Under the pieces are notes generated by a model. The model saw only the letters and a list, made by a program, of their open reading frames with translations, was not told the DNA's origin and ran no database searches. From contig MKJX01000155.1 of NCBI GenBank assembly GCA_001942415.1, forward strand, positions 1 through 64,000: DNA of 64,000 nt, read 5' to 3'. A program made the position numbers and the translations under genes. Shown in pieces: positions 26,975 to 36,343 of this stretch (positions are counted from its first letter, which is position 1; the number at the start of each line of letters is the position of its first letter). The stretch is from Pseudonocardia sp. CNS-139 (GTDB taxonomy: Bacteria; Actinomycetota; Actinomycetes; Mycobacteriales; Pseudonocardiaceae).

Positions 26975-27738
26975 ACCGGTCCCTCCGGCAGGGTGTAGAC
27001 GGAGATGTGCTTGGCGCTGGCCGCGGTGTAGGGCCGCCGGTCCCACCCGCCCCAGCGGGCACTCAGCTCGAGTCCGGCCAGCCGACCCATGAGGTCCATC
27101 TCGGGCGGTCCCGCGTAGCGCGAGTCCCACGGGAGGATCTTGACCGGGGCGTCGTGGCGCAGGTACACGTGCGCGGTCTGCAGGCGCTGGGTGATCCGGT
27201 CGGCGGCGGTGGAGACGAGCAGCACGACCTCGTCCGCGCTGATCTTCACCGGCCGGCAGATGTCGGCCTCCAGCAGCTGGGGCGAGACGACCTCGACGAC
27301 GAACGCACCGCCCGGCTCCAGGTGGGCCGCCGCGTTGCGGAAGCAGTCGATCTGCTGTTCCTGGGTGGTCAGGGCGAACAGCGCGTAGCTGGCGAGCAGC
27401 ACCACGCCGAACCGGCCGGGCACCGTGGTGGTGACGAGGTCGCCCTCGGTCGTGGTGACCCGCTCGCCGCCGGGCTTCTTCCGCAGCCCGGCCAGCATCC
27501 AGGGCGAGTTGTCGACGCCGTGCACCGGCAGGCCCAGGTCCGCGAGCGGCACGGCCAGGCGGCCGGTCCCGACTCCCAGCTCCAGGACCGGCCGGCCGGC
27601 GGCGAGGTCGGCGACGGTCCGTACGGCGTCGTCGGTGTCGGGCCTGGTCCCATAGTCCTGCTCCCAGAGCGCCGACCACTCCTCCCCGTAGGCCACGCTG
27701 TTGATGTCGCTCTTCATGTCGGGCTCGGTATCGGTCAT
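26971..27738 (-). CDS. Class I SAM-dependent methyltransferase
   Basis: 255 aa, ATG at 27738 with GGAAAGGAG upstream; frame intact. The SAM site is PVLELGVGTGRLAVPLADLG with the acidic residue in VHGVDNSPWML. A downstream LLASYALFALTTQEQQ and HLEPGGAFVVEVVSP are typical of the small-molecule methyltransferase family. The start overlaps the stop of the aminopeptidase and the stop overlaps the CmoA-like gene, so all three are tightly coupled. The substrate is unknown; a peptide or amino-acid chelator is inferred from context. Confidence 0.82.
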   Translation of the reverse strand: MTDTEPDMKSDINSVAYGEEWSALWEQDYGTRPDTDDAVRTVADLAAGRPVLELGVGTGRLAVPLADLGLPVHGVDNSPWMLAGLRKKPGGERVTTTEGDLVTTTVPGRFGVVLLASYALFALTTQEQQIDCFRNAAAHLEPGGAFVVEVVSPQLLEADICRPVKISADEVVLLVSTAADRITQRLQTAHVYLRHDAPVKILPWDSRYAGPPEMDLMGRLAGLELSARWGGWDRRPYTAASAKHISVYTLPEGPV

Positions 27739-30413
27739 CGGGCTGCTGCTCCTTTCCGAGGTACGGCCGGATCCGGCCGGTCCGAATGCAGGTCGACGTC
27801 CTGTGCGTGCAGCGCCCGCCGGCAGTCGTCGCGGCCCTCGGCGACCACTCGCCGCCCCGCGGGCGGCAGCAGGTCGGTGGCCAGCAGCCGGTCGGCGGCG
27901 TCCACCACCGTGGTGCCGGCCCGTGTCGCCGGCACCAGCACGGCGGTCAGCGCCAGTGCCTCGTCGGGGCTGCGCTCCGCCCACACCCGGGCCAGCGCGT
28001 CGACCCAGCCGTCGGCGGCGTACGCGGCGAGCAGCTCGTCCTGGTCGGGACGCCAGAACCCGCCGAGGACGGCGCGCTGCGTGGCCAGCGAGAGCACCTC
28101 GTCGCCGTCGAGGCCGTCCACCGCCCATCCGAGGCCGCGGCCTTGCGACCGGGTCGGGCATCGAGGCCCTCGCCACCCGGGCCCGCCGCCTGCCCACGTC
28201 GCTGGGGTCGCGAGCGAGCTCGGCCGCGACCAGCGCGTCGTCGGCGGCCCCGAGTGCGGCCAGCCGGATGACGATCTGCCACCGCAGGTCGACGTCGACC
28301 TCCAGGCCGGGCACGGTCGTGGTGCCGTCGAGCAGCGCCCGCGCGAATCCCGGGTCGGGGTCGGTCGCGATGGCGCGGCGGGCCCACACGAGCTGGGCGT
28401 CGCCGCCCGGTTCCGCGGCCTGCACGGCGTCGCGGATCGCGCCGGCAAGACGGCGCCGCAGCCTCGCGGACCGGTCGGCCGTGGTGAACTGGTCGAGTGC
28501 CTCGCCGGCCTGCAGCAGCACCTTCTGCAACACGGCCACCGTCGTCTCCGCGGGAGCGTGCCGGGCCACCAGCTCGACCCAGTCCCCCGCCGGGAACCTC
28601 CCGTCGCGGGTGGCCTCCCACAGCGCCCCCCAGCACAGGCTGCGGGCCAGCGGGTCCGCGACCCGGCCCAGACCACCGCGCAGCTCCGCACCGAACGCGC
28701 GTCCAGGCGGATCTTGGTGTAGCGAGGTCGTCGTCGTTGAGCAGCAGCAGGTCCGCGGCCGGGTCACCGCGCAGCTCGGCCACCGGCACCCGGTCGCCGT
28801 CGAGGTCGACCACGACCTGCCGGGACCGCCGGATGGCGTGCCCGTCGTCGCGGTAGACCCCGATCGCCACCCGCTGCGCGCGCGTCGACGAGTCCGTGCC
28901 CGGTGAGTCGTAGCGCAGGACGACCGACCCGTAGCGGTCGGCGGCATCGACCTCGGTCGTCGCGGAGAGCGTGGGGATTCCCTCGGTGTGCAGCCACTGC
29001 GCCGCCCACGCGCGCAGGTCCCGTCCACCGGAGGCGGCTTCGAGGTGGCGGAGGAAGTCGTGCAGGTCGACCGTGCCGAACGCGTGCGCGGCGAGCAGGC
29101 TGCGAACCCCCTGCCGGAACGCCCGCGGGCCGACCCAGTGGGACAGCTGCTGAGCACCGACGCCCCCTTGGCGTAGGTGATCCCGTCGAAGTGCGTGAGC
29201 AGTCCCGCCGTGTCGACGATGTCCGCCACGATCGGGTGGGTGGTGGGCCGCTGGTCCTCGCGGTAGGCCCAGGTCTTGTAGAGATGGGCGAACTCGATCC
29301 ATGCCTGGTCGGCGAACCCCGAGGCCTCCGCCAGCGCCGTCGAGGCCATCAGGGTCGCGAAGCCCTCGTTCAGCCACAGGTCGTCCCACCAGCGCGGGGT
29401 GGCGAGGTTCCCGAACCACATGTGGGCCATCTCGTGCATGACGATGTTGGCCCGGTACAGCCGCTGGGCCTGGGTGGCCCGGCCGCGGAACAGGTTGTCC
29501 TCGTCGATCGTCACGCACCCGACGTTCTCCATCGCGCCATCGCGAACTCGGGCACGAACAGCTGGTGGTAGGCGTCGAACGGGTACGGCCGCCCGAACAT
29601 GTCGGCGAAGTGGTCCAGCCCCGCCCGGGTGAGCGCGATCATCTCCGCGGCCTGCTCGCCGTCGAGCCGCTCGGCCAGCGACTGCCGGAGGTACAGCCCG
29701 AGCGGCAGCGTTCCGTGGCGCTCGCGGATGCGGTGGTAGGGCCCCGCGACGACGGAGGTGACGTACGTCGGGATCGGCGGGGTCGGCGCGAAGCGCCACC
29801 GCGGCCCCGGCTCGACGACCTCGGCGTTGCCCACCGCGGTCCAGTCCGGCGGGGTGCGCACCGAGAGCTCGACGCGGGCCTTGAGGTCGGGTTGGTCGAA
29901 GCAGGCGAACACCCGGCGCGCGTCGAACGGCTGGAACTGGGTGTACACGTACACCCGCCCGTCGACCGGGTCGACGAAGCGGTGCAGCCCGGTCCCGGTC
30001 CGGCTGTACGCGCAGCGCGCGCCGACGACGAGCACGTTGTCCCGGCGCAGCCCGGTGAGCCTGATGCGGCTGCCGTCGTAGCAGTCCGGGCCCAGACGGC
30101 TGCCGTTGAGCACCACCGGGCCGACCGCGTGGGCGCGCAGGTCCACGAAGGTCTCCGCACCCTCGTCCCGGCAGGAGAAGTGCAGGGTCGTGCGGCTCGC
30201 GAACTCGTCGGCCCCCCGGTCCAGATCCAGCTCGATCTGGTAGCGGACGTCCCGGACGGTGCTCGCCCGTACCCGGGCCTCGGCCCGGGTCAGGACGTCC
30301 GCCTGGATCACCCCGACCATGGGCGGGTCCGGCGGTGGAGCGGCGGGTGGGAAAGGCGAGGTGGCGGACACGAACGGGCGCGCGCCCGCCACCTCCGTGA
30401 GCGGGAGCCGCAT
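27735..30413 (-). CDS. M1-family zinc aminopeptidase (PepN-like), frameshifted
   Basis: ATG at 30413 (MRLPLTEVAGARPFVSATSP). Family landmarks: YVYTQFQPFDARRVFACFDQ, the exopeptidase motif GAMENVG, the zinc site HEMAHMWFGNL with the downstream Glu in LNEGFATLMAS, and the catalytic Tyr region GITYAKGASVL. The C-terminal ERAP1-like helical domain follows. Total about 890 aa, normal for PepN. At least four frame changes occur (near 29540, 29145, 28705 and 28140). The operon has a Zur box 93 bases upstream and continues into two methyltransferases and an ABC pair. It may trim a leader peptide or degrade imported peptide chelators; general protein turnover is the conservative reading. Confidence 0.83.
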
Positions 30414-30505
30414 CCGCCCACGTACTGGGCGTGTCCCCGCGTCTTCCGGAACACACGAAGAGGGCGGATCGGGGCGGCGGGCATGCTCACGACGCTAGAC
30501 GAATA

Positions 30506-30520
30506 TGGAAATCATTGTCA
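30506..30520. promoter_or_regulatory. Zur box upstream of the aminopeptidase operon
   Basis: TGGAAATCATTGTCA, a good zinc-box match, 93 bases before the aminopeptidase ATG. The upstream neighbour ends at 30575 on the same strand, so the site serves the aminopeptidase-methyltransferase-ABC operon. Confidence 0.82.
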
Positions 30521-30574
30521 ATAGAGCGGTGCGTATATCTCGGGGCCTCCGAGTTCGGATCCGTCTCCTGCCGG

Positions 30575-31494
30575 TTACGAGCCACCGGGTTTGCGGGCCG
30601 TGAAGCACATGACCTCGCACTCGGCCGCCACGTCGCCGCTGTCGAACAGCGGCCCGACGGCCCGGGCCATGTCCTCCCGGAATCCCGCCGCGGCATCCGG
30701 ACTCAGCTGCCGGAGCGGAATCCGGAGTGGCGTCACCATCGTCAACAGCGCGTCGACGTCGGCGTACTCCACCGCGAGATAGCGGGTCACGGCTTCGACC
30801 CGCTCGAATCCCAGCCCGCGCAGGAAGGCCATGACCCGGCTCGTGTCCGCAGGCTCGGCCAGCGGGCCGTACTGGAAGAAGCCGTAGGGCACGACGGCCA
30901 CCGCCTGCTGGACGTGCGCCAGCTCCGCCGGCAGCTCCGCCGGCTGCCACTTCTTCAGCAGCGCGTTGAGGATCGCGGTCAGCTCGCCGCCGCGCGTGGT
31001 CCTGCCCCACATCACGAAGGTCAGGACGCCACCCGGCCGAAGCACGCGCCAGGCCTCCCGCGCACCGACCCCGGGCGGGAAGGACGCGTTCAGCGCGAAA
31101 TGCGAGAGAACGCAGTCGAACGTCCGATCGGGAAAGTCCAGGTCACCGATGTCCATGACGTCGAAGCTGACGTTCTGCCGGCCGGATCCGCGTGCCTCGT
31201 CGCGAGCCCGTTCGATGAGCGACGTCGCATTGTCGACGCCCACGACCCGACCCGAAGGCCCGACCAGCGCGCGGCCTCCAATGCCGTTCCGCCCACGCCC
31301 GTTCCCAGGTCGAGCACGCTCGTCCCGGGCCGAATTCCGGCCCCGGCCACAAAGCCACGCTGAATCCCGCGCCACACCCCGTCGCCGTAGGCCCTGGTGT
31401 AGCCGTCCCAGGTCATCATGTCGTACCAGGCAGGAGTGACGGTCATCGCCTGCTGGATGTCGAGTACTTCTCTCGCTCGCGTCATTGACTCCAT
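30575..31494 (-). CDS. UbiE-like SAM methyltransferase closing the RiPP operon, frameshifted
   Basis: ATG at 31494 (MESMTRAREVLDIQQAM; Met4 is an alternative). SAM loop GTSVLDLGTGVGGTALEAA, acidic residue in VVGVDNATSLIERARDEA, motif III region AWRVLRPGGVLTFVMWG. One frame change near 31270 falls between them. About 306 aa. It follows the FecE-like ATPase by 13 bases and is the last gene of the operon that starts with the 40-aa peptide at 38.9 kb. It probably modifies the same product as the other methyltransferases; the target atom is unknown. Confidence 0.78.
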
Positions 31495-31507
31495 CCCCCG
31501 AGGTGGA

Positions 31508-32319
31508 TCAGGCGCCGGCCGCGTCCGTCGCCAGCTGTGCGGTCGGCCGCGCGGAGCGCATCGGCCCCAGGCCGAAGTGGAGCAACCCGGTCTCCGGGTC
31601 CGTCCAGGTGGTGAGCGCCACCGCGAAGACGTGCTCCACCAGCGCCGGGGTGAGCACGTCGGCCGGGGGCCCGACCGCCACGACCTCGCCCGCCCTCAGC
31701 ACGCACACCCGGTCGCAGTAGCGGGCCGCGAGGTTCAGGTCGTGCACCGCCACCAGGGTCGTCAGGCCCAGCTTCCGGATGAGGTCGAGCAGCTCGAACT
31801 GGTGGTGCACGTCGAGGTGGTTCGTCGGCTCGTCGAGGACCAGCACCTGGCTGCGCTGGGCGAGCGCCCGCGCGATCAGCACGCGCTGCCGTTCGCCGCC
31901 GGACAGTTCCAGGAAGCTGCGGCCGGCGAAGTCGGCCATGTCCACCCGCACCAGGGCGTCCTCGCACAGCTCGCGGTCCTGCGCGTTCTCCCGCTCCAAC
32001 GGCCGCTTGTGCGGATGGCGGCCCATCGCGACGACATCGGCCACCGTGAGGTCGAACTCGGTCTGCGTCTGCTGGACCACCACCGCGGTGCGGCGGGCGC
32101 TCTCCCGGGCCGGGAGCGACCACACGTCGTCCTCGTCCAGGCGAACCACCCCGGCCACCGGGCGCAGACTCCGGTACACGCTGCGCAGCAGCGACGACTT
32201 GCCGCTCCCGTTGGGTCCCAGCAGCCCGACCACCTCACCGCCCGCCACGGTGAGGTCGCGCGCGTGACGACGTCGGCATCGCCGAGCCGGACGGTCACCC
32301 CGTCGATCGTCACCCTCAT
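31508..32319 (-). CDS. FecE/FepC-type metallophore importer ATPase, frameshifted
   Basis: ATG at 32319 overlaps the permease stop (ATGA). Walker A GPNGSGKSSLLRSVYRSL, signature ELSGGERQRVLIARAL, Walker B VLVLDEPTNHLDV and the His loop VAVHDLNLAARYCDRV are all typical of siderophore/haem/B12 import ATPases. A frame change near 32265 separates the first 20 residues. About 270 aa. It energises the adjacent permease with the binding protein at 33.4 kb. Confidence 0.87.
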
Positions 32320-33410
32320 CCGGCGATCCGTTCGGCGGAGGTGTCGCGGCCCAGCAGCCAGAGGAAGAACGGCACGCCGACGACCGCGGTGACGATGGTC
32401 AGCGGCAGCTCCGTCGGCTCGGCGACGGTGCGCGCGGCCAGGTCGACCAGCACCAGGAAGATCGCGCCCACCAGCGCTGCCGCGGGCATCAGCCTGCGGT
32501 GGTCGGCTCCGAGCACCAGCCGCACGGCATGCGGCACGATCAGCCCGACGAACGCGATCGCTCCGCTGACCGCGACCATCGTCCCGACCAGCACCGAGGT
32601 GAGCACCAGCATCGCCGCCCGGAACCGGTCGACCCCCAGCCCCAGCGACCGGGCCGACTCGTCGCCGGTCAGCAGCGCGTTGAGCGGCCGGGACTGGGTC
32701 AGCAACGCGACCGTGCCGAGCGCGACGACCGCGGTGGGCAGCGGCAGCGCGTCCCATCGTGCCGAACCGAGGCTGCCGAGCAGCCAGAACAGCACGCTCT
32801 GCGCGCCGCGGGGGTCCGCGATCAGCAGCAGGTAGCTGTACCCGGCCTGGAAGAGGTAGGCCAGCGCGACGCCCGCCAGCACCATCCGCAGCGGTGTGAT
32901 CCGGCCGCGGCGCCGGGCGAGCAGGTAGATCGCCAGTGTGGACACCAACGCCCCGCCGAACGCGGCGGCCGGCAGCGACAGCCCGGCCGCCGCCGCCGAA
33001 CCCAGGACGAGCACGAGGACCGCGCCGAGCGCCGCGCCGGCCGAGACCCCGAGCAGGTAGGGGTCCGCGAGCGGGTTGCGCACGACGGCCTGCATCACGG
33101 CGCCGACCACCGCCAGCCCCGCCCCGACGACCACACCGAGCAGGACCCGGGGGAACCGGAACTCCCAGATGATCTGGTCGTCCAGCGGGTCCGGCACCGG
33201 CGCGACCAGCTGCGGCAGCAGGTGGCTGCCCACCACCTGCACCGTCGTGGCCGGGTGCACGGCCACCGGGCCCGCGCCGACGGCCAGCAGCACGCAGGCG
33301 AGCAAGGTCACCGCGAGGCCGGCGAGCACCAGTGCCTGGCGGGCCCGCCGGGGCGGCCGGACCGTGGTGGCCGGCGCGCCCCGACGGAGCCGCGAGTCGA
33401 TCGCGTTCAC
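32316..33410 (-). CDS. FecCD-family metallophore permease
   Basis: 364 aa, GTG at 33410 overlapping the binding-protein stop; frame intact. Core motifs: FRFPRVLLGVVVGAGLAVVG, MQAVVRNPLADPYLLGVSAG, RMVLAGVALAYLFQAGYSYL and GAIAFVGLIVPHAVRLVLG. About 10 TM. Only one permease is encoded in this set, so it is presumably a homodimer (BtuC-like), in contrast to the paired permeases at 17.7-19.7 kb. Confidence 0.9.
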   Translation of the reverse strand: MNAIDSRLRRGAPATTVRPPRRARQALVLAGLAVTLLACVLLAVGAGPVAVHPATTVQVVGSHLLPQLVAPVPDPLDDQIIWEFRFPRVLLGVVVGAGLAVVGAVMQAVVRNPLADPYLLGVSAGAALGAVLVLVLGSAAAAGLSLPAAAFGGALVSTLAIYLLARRRGRITPLRMVLAGVALAYLFQAGYSYLLLIADPRGAQSVLFWLLGSLGSARWDALPLPTAVVALGTVALLTQSRPLNALLTGDESARSLGLGVDRFRAAMLVLTSVLVGTMVAVSGAIAFVGLIVPHAVRLVLGADHRRLMPAAALVGAIFLVLVDLAARTVAEPTELPLTIVTAVVGVPFFLWLLGRDTSAERIAG

Positions 33411-34446
33411 GGGAACGCTGTGGGGTGCAGCTGGCGGGCGATGTCCTCGACGGTCTGCGCGGTGCGCCAGCCCGGGGCCGCGAGCTCGTAGGCGGTCACC
33501 ACGATCCGCTGGTTCTGGGAGGCGGGCGCTGGGGGAACGTGGGGAACAGGAAGTCGGTGGCGGTGGTCGGGTCCAGGGTGCCGTCCGGCCGCGCGGCGTT
33601 GGCGAAGATCCACCAGGCCTGCGGGGCGGTGGCCGCGACCGCCTCCAGGCTGGCCTGGAAGTACAGGCCGCCGTCCGGGAAGAGGTTGCGCCGCCGGCCG
33701 CCTCCAGGATCTCGTCGTTGATGCCGATGCCGCCGGACAGGTCGATCGGGCCGGTACCGCCGGCGTACATCACGGTGTCGACCGGCGGCTCGGCCGCGAC
33801 CCGGCTCCGCACGTCCTCGATCTCGCGCGCATCTGCCGCCACCCGCGCCTGCGCCGCGGTCCTCCACCCCGAAGATGCGTCCGAGGTCCTCGAAGGTGCG
33901 GAAGGTGGCCTCCAGGTTCTCGCCCCCGTAGTTGCCGGTCGGGTCCGGGCAGGTGGTCAGGTAGACCTGCACCCCCGCCCGCTCCAGGTCCTCCAGGGTG
34001 GCGAGGCCGTCGGCGCCCGCCCCCTCTCCGCCGAGGTCGAAGTCGCCGTAGAGGAACAGGAAGTCCGGCCGCAACGCCAGCAGCTGCTCACGCGGCGGCG
34101 GGTAGGCCGTGTCGGACACCACCGGGATGCGCGCGAAGTCCGCCTCCATCTCGGGCAGGATCGGCGGGTCGGGGGCCCACGCACCGGAGTAGCCCGTCCG
34201 CCCGATGGCGCGGTCGGCCAGGCCCAGCCCGACGAACATCTCGGCCATCGGGTGGTAGGGCAGCATGACCCGCGAGGGCGGGGCGTCGAAGTGCAGGGAC
34301 CGCCCGCAGTTCTCCAGGTCCACCGGGGTGTACGAACCCGCCGTGGGTGCGGCGGGCGCGCCGCCCGCGTCCACGGCGGCCGGGGATGCGCACGCGGCGG
34401 CGGCCAGAGCCGTGATCGCGATCACGGCCAGCCTCGGGCGTCTCAT
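33407..34446 (-). CDS. Metallophore-binding lipoprotein (FecB-like), frameshifted
   Basis: ATG at 34446; lipoprotein signal MRRPRLAVIAITALAAAAC. SBP features: VMLPYHPMAEMFVGLGLADR, LLALRPDFLFLYGDFDLGG and GRIFGVEDRG, then VMYAGGTGPIDLSGGIGIND in another frame, and AYELAAPGWRTAQTVEDIAR near the end. Frame changes lie near 33860, 33690 and 33530. About 345 aa. Encoded between the azoline-forming genes and the permease, it is the likely receptor for the metal-loaded peptide product. Confidence 0.82.
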
Positions 34447-34475
34447 GTGTCGGTTCTCCGTCTCGTTCAGGTCGA

Positions 34476-35282
34476 TCAGCGCACTGCGAGGAGCACGAAC
34501 TCCTCCAGGTCCTGCCAGACGGTCGTCACCTCGGCGAAGCCCGCCTCATCGAGCGCGGCGAGGTGGAAGGCACTGCCTACCATCCGCTGCTGCTTGCGGG
34601 CCAGCAGGGAGCTGCGCGCCCGCTCGGCGAAGGCGGCGGCCAGCGCCGGGTCCCGGCTCGCGGCCCGCTCGAACGCGTCCCACCACTGGCCCCAGTCCTC
34701 GGCGCCGTTGTCCCGCGCGGTCTGCTCACGCCGCTCCCGCACCTGGTCGATCACGGCCTGGGCCCGCACGAGGTGGGTCGCCAGCAGCAACACGTCCCCG
34801 CTGACGAAGCAGCCGCCGCGGGGCAGCAGTCTCGCGATCTCGCGGTACACCCGCACCAGGTCCGCGGCCGGCAGGTAGTGCAGCGCGGTGGCCGACACCA
34901 CCGCGTGGACGGGCCCCGGCGCGGCCTCGCGCACCGCCGCCCGCCAGTCCTCGTCCACCACGTCGGCGCGCAGCCACCGCAGCCGGTCGGTCACGCCGGT
35001 CCCCAGCGCATCCGCCGCGCGCCTGCCGAACTCGAGCATGACCGGGTCGGCGTCGAGGGCCACGGCGGTCAGGCTCGGGAGCCTGGCCAGGAGCCGGGTG
35101 CTCAGCGCGCCCGGGCCGGCACCCACGTCGACGACCGTGGACCCCTCCGGGACCGCCGCCCCGACCAGGTCGATCATCAACGCGAAGCGCCGCTCCCGGT
35201 CGGGGACGTAGAGCTCCTGCTGCGCGTCGTAGCGGCGCAGCCACTCGGCCCAGTCGAGGTCCACCTCCGCCGAGGCGGTCAC
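34476..35282 (-). CDS. SAM-dependent methyltransferase of the RiPP operon
   Basis: 268 aa, GTG at 35282, 7 bases after the LLM stop; frame intact. SAM loop GSTVVDVGAGPGALSTRLLA, acidic VALDADPVMLEFGRRAADAL, and HAVVSATALHYLPAADLVRV. The C-terminal part, with RKQQRMVGSAFHLAALDEAG, is typical of class I small-molecule enzymes. It could methylate the peptide N-terminus, a side chain or a carboxylate. Its position between the LLM enzyme and the binding-protein gene places it firmly in the operon. Confidence 0.82.
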   Translation of the reverse strand: MTASAEVDLDWAEWLRRYDAQQELYVPDRERRFALMIDLVGAAVPEGSTVVDVGAGPGALSTRLLARLPSLTAVALDADPVMLEFGRRAADALGTGVTDRLRWLRADVVDEDWRAAVREAAPGPVHAVVSATALHYLPAADLVRVYREIARLLPRGGCFVSGDVLLLATHLVRAQAVIDQVRERREQTARDNGAEDWGQWWDAFERAASRDPALAAAFAERARSSLLARKQQRMVGSAFHLAALDEAGFAEVTTVWQDLEEFVLLAVR

Positions 35283-35289
35283 CGGGGGC

Positions 35290-36311
35290 TCACAGCGCGT
35301 TCGCCGCCGCTTCGATGATCTCCACGTCCCGGGTCAGCAGGATGAGCGTGTCCACCCGCGACTCCTTCCACGCCGCGAGCCGGTCGACGATCGCCGGGAG
35401 CGGCCCGAGCAGGGCGGTCTCGTCGAGCAGCGCGACCGGCACCGCGGCCGCGGCGTCCTTCTTGTGCCCCGCGGTGTACAGCTCGCGGATCTTGTGGGCC
35501 TCGGCCTCCCAGCCCATCGCGCACGCGCTCTCGAAGTAGGCGTTGACCAGACCTTCGCCCGTCGGCCCGATGTAGGACGCGAGCAGCGGACGCAGCTCGT
35601 CGCGGGCCGCCTCGATGTCGTCGTGCCGCTCGACCTCGATGATGTTCGCGATCGGCACCTCCTCGGGTGCGCGACCCGCCTTGGCCAGTCCTTCGTCCAG
35701 GTAGCGGTTGGTGGCGTCCTCCCGCTCCGGCGAGTACAGGCCCGGCAGCCACCCGTCGGCGATCTCGCCGGTCAGCCGGATGTTGCGCGGTCCCATCGAG
35801 CCGAGGTAGATCGGGATCTGCTTGCGCAACGGCGGGAACAGCGACCTGATCGGGCCCGAGGTGCTGCGGGCGCCCGGACCCCGGTACGGGATCTGGTAGT
35901 GGGTGCCTGGTGCTCCAGCCGCGCCTCCCGGGCGACCGCCTTGCGCACGATCTCGACGTACTCCCGGGTCAGTTCCACCGGCTTGCCGTAGGGCACGCCG
36001 TGCCAACCCTCGATCACCCACGGCACCGACAGTCCGAGGCCGAGGATGAACCGGCCCTCCGACAGCACGTCGAGCGTGGTCGCGGTCATCGCGGTCAGCG
36101 CCGGGCTGCGCGGTCCCATCTGCAGGATCCCGGTGCCGAGCTTGATCTGCGTGGTCTTCGCGGCCAGGTAGCCGAGGACCGAGACGCCGTCGGGCCCGTA
36201 CTCCTCCAGGCTCCACACCGAGTCGTAGCCGTTGCGGTCGGCTGCCTCGACGGCGGGCAGGACCTCGGTCATGGGCTCGCCCGCGTAGCCGAGGGCCAGT
36301 CCGAGTTTCAT
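35290..36311 (-). CDS. LLM-class F420-dependent oxidoreductase of the RiPP operon, frameshifted
   Basis: ATG at 36311 (MKLGLALGYAGEPMTEVLPA). The F420-type LLM signature is clear: NGYDSVWSLEEYGPDGVSVL, TTQIKLGTGILQMGPRSPAL, TATTLDVLSEGRFILGLGLS and, after a frame change near 35910, KQIPIYLGSMGPRNIRLTGE. About 340 aa. Such enzymes transfer hydride with F420. Here it could reduce an azoline to an azolidine or act on another peptide position; this is inference. No FMN-dependent SagB-type azoline dehydrogenase is encoded nearby, so the product may keep azolines. Confidence 0.82.
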
Positions 36312-36343
36312 CGGCACACCTTTCTCATGGGTAGCAGGCAGGG

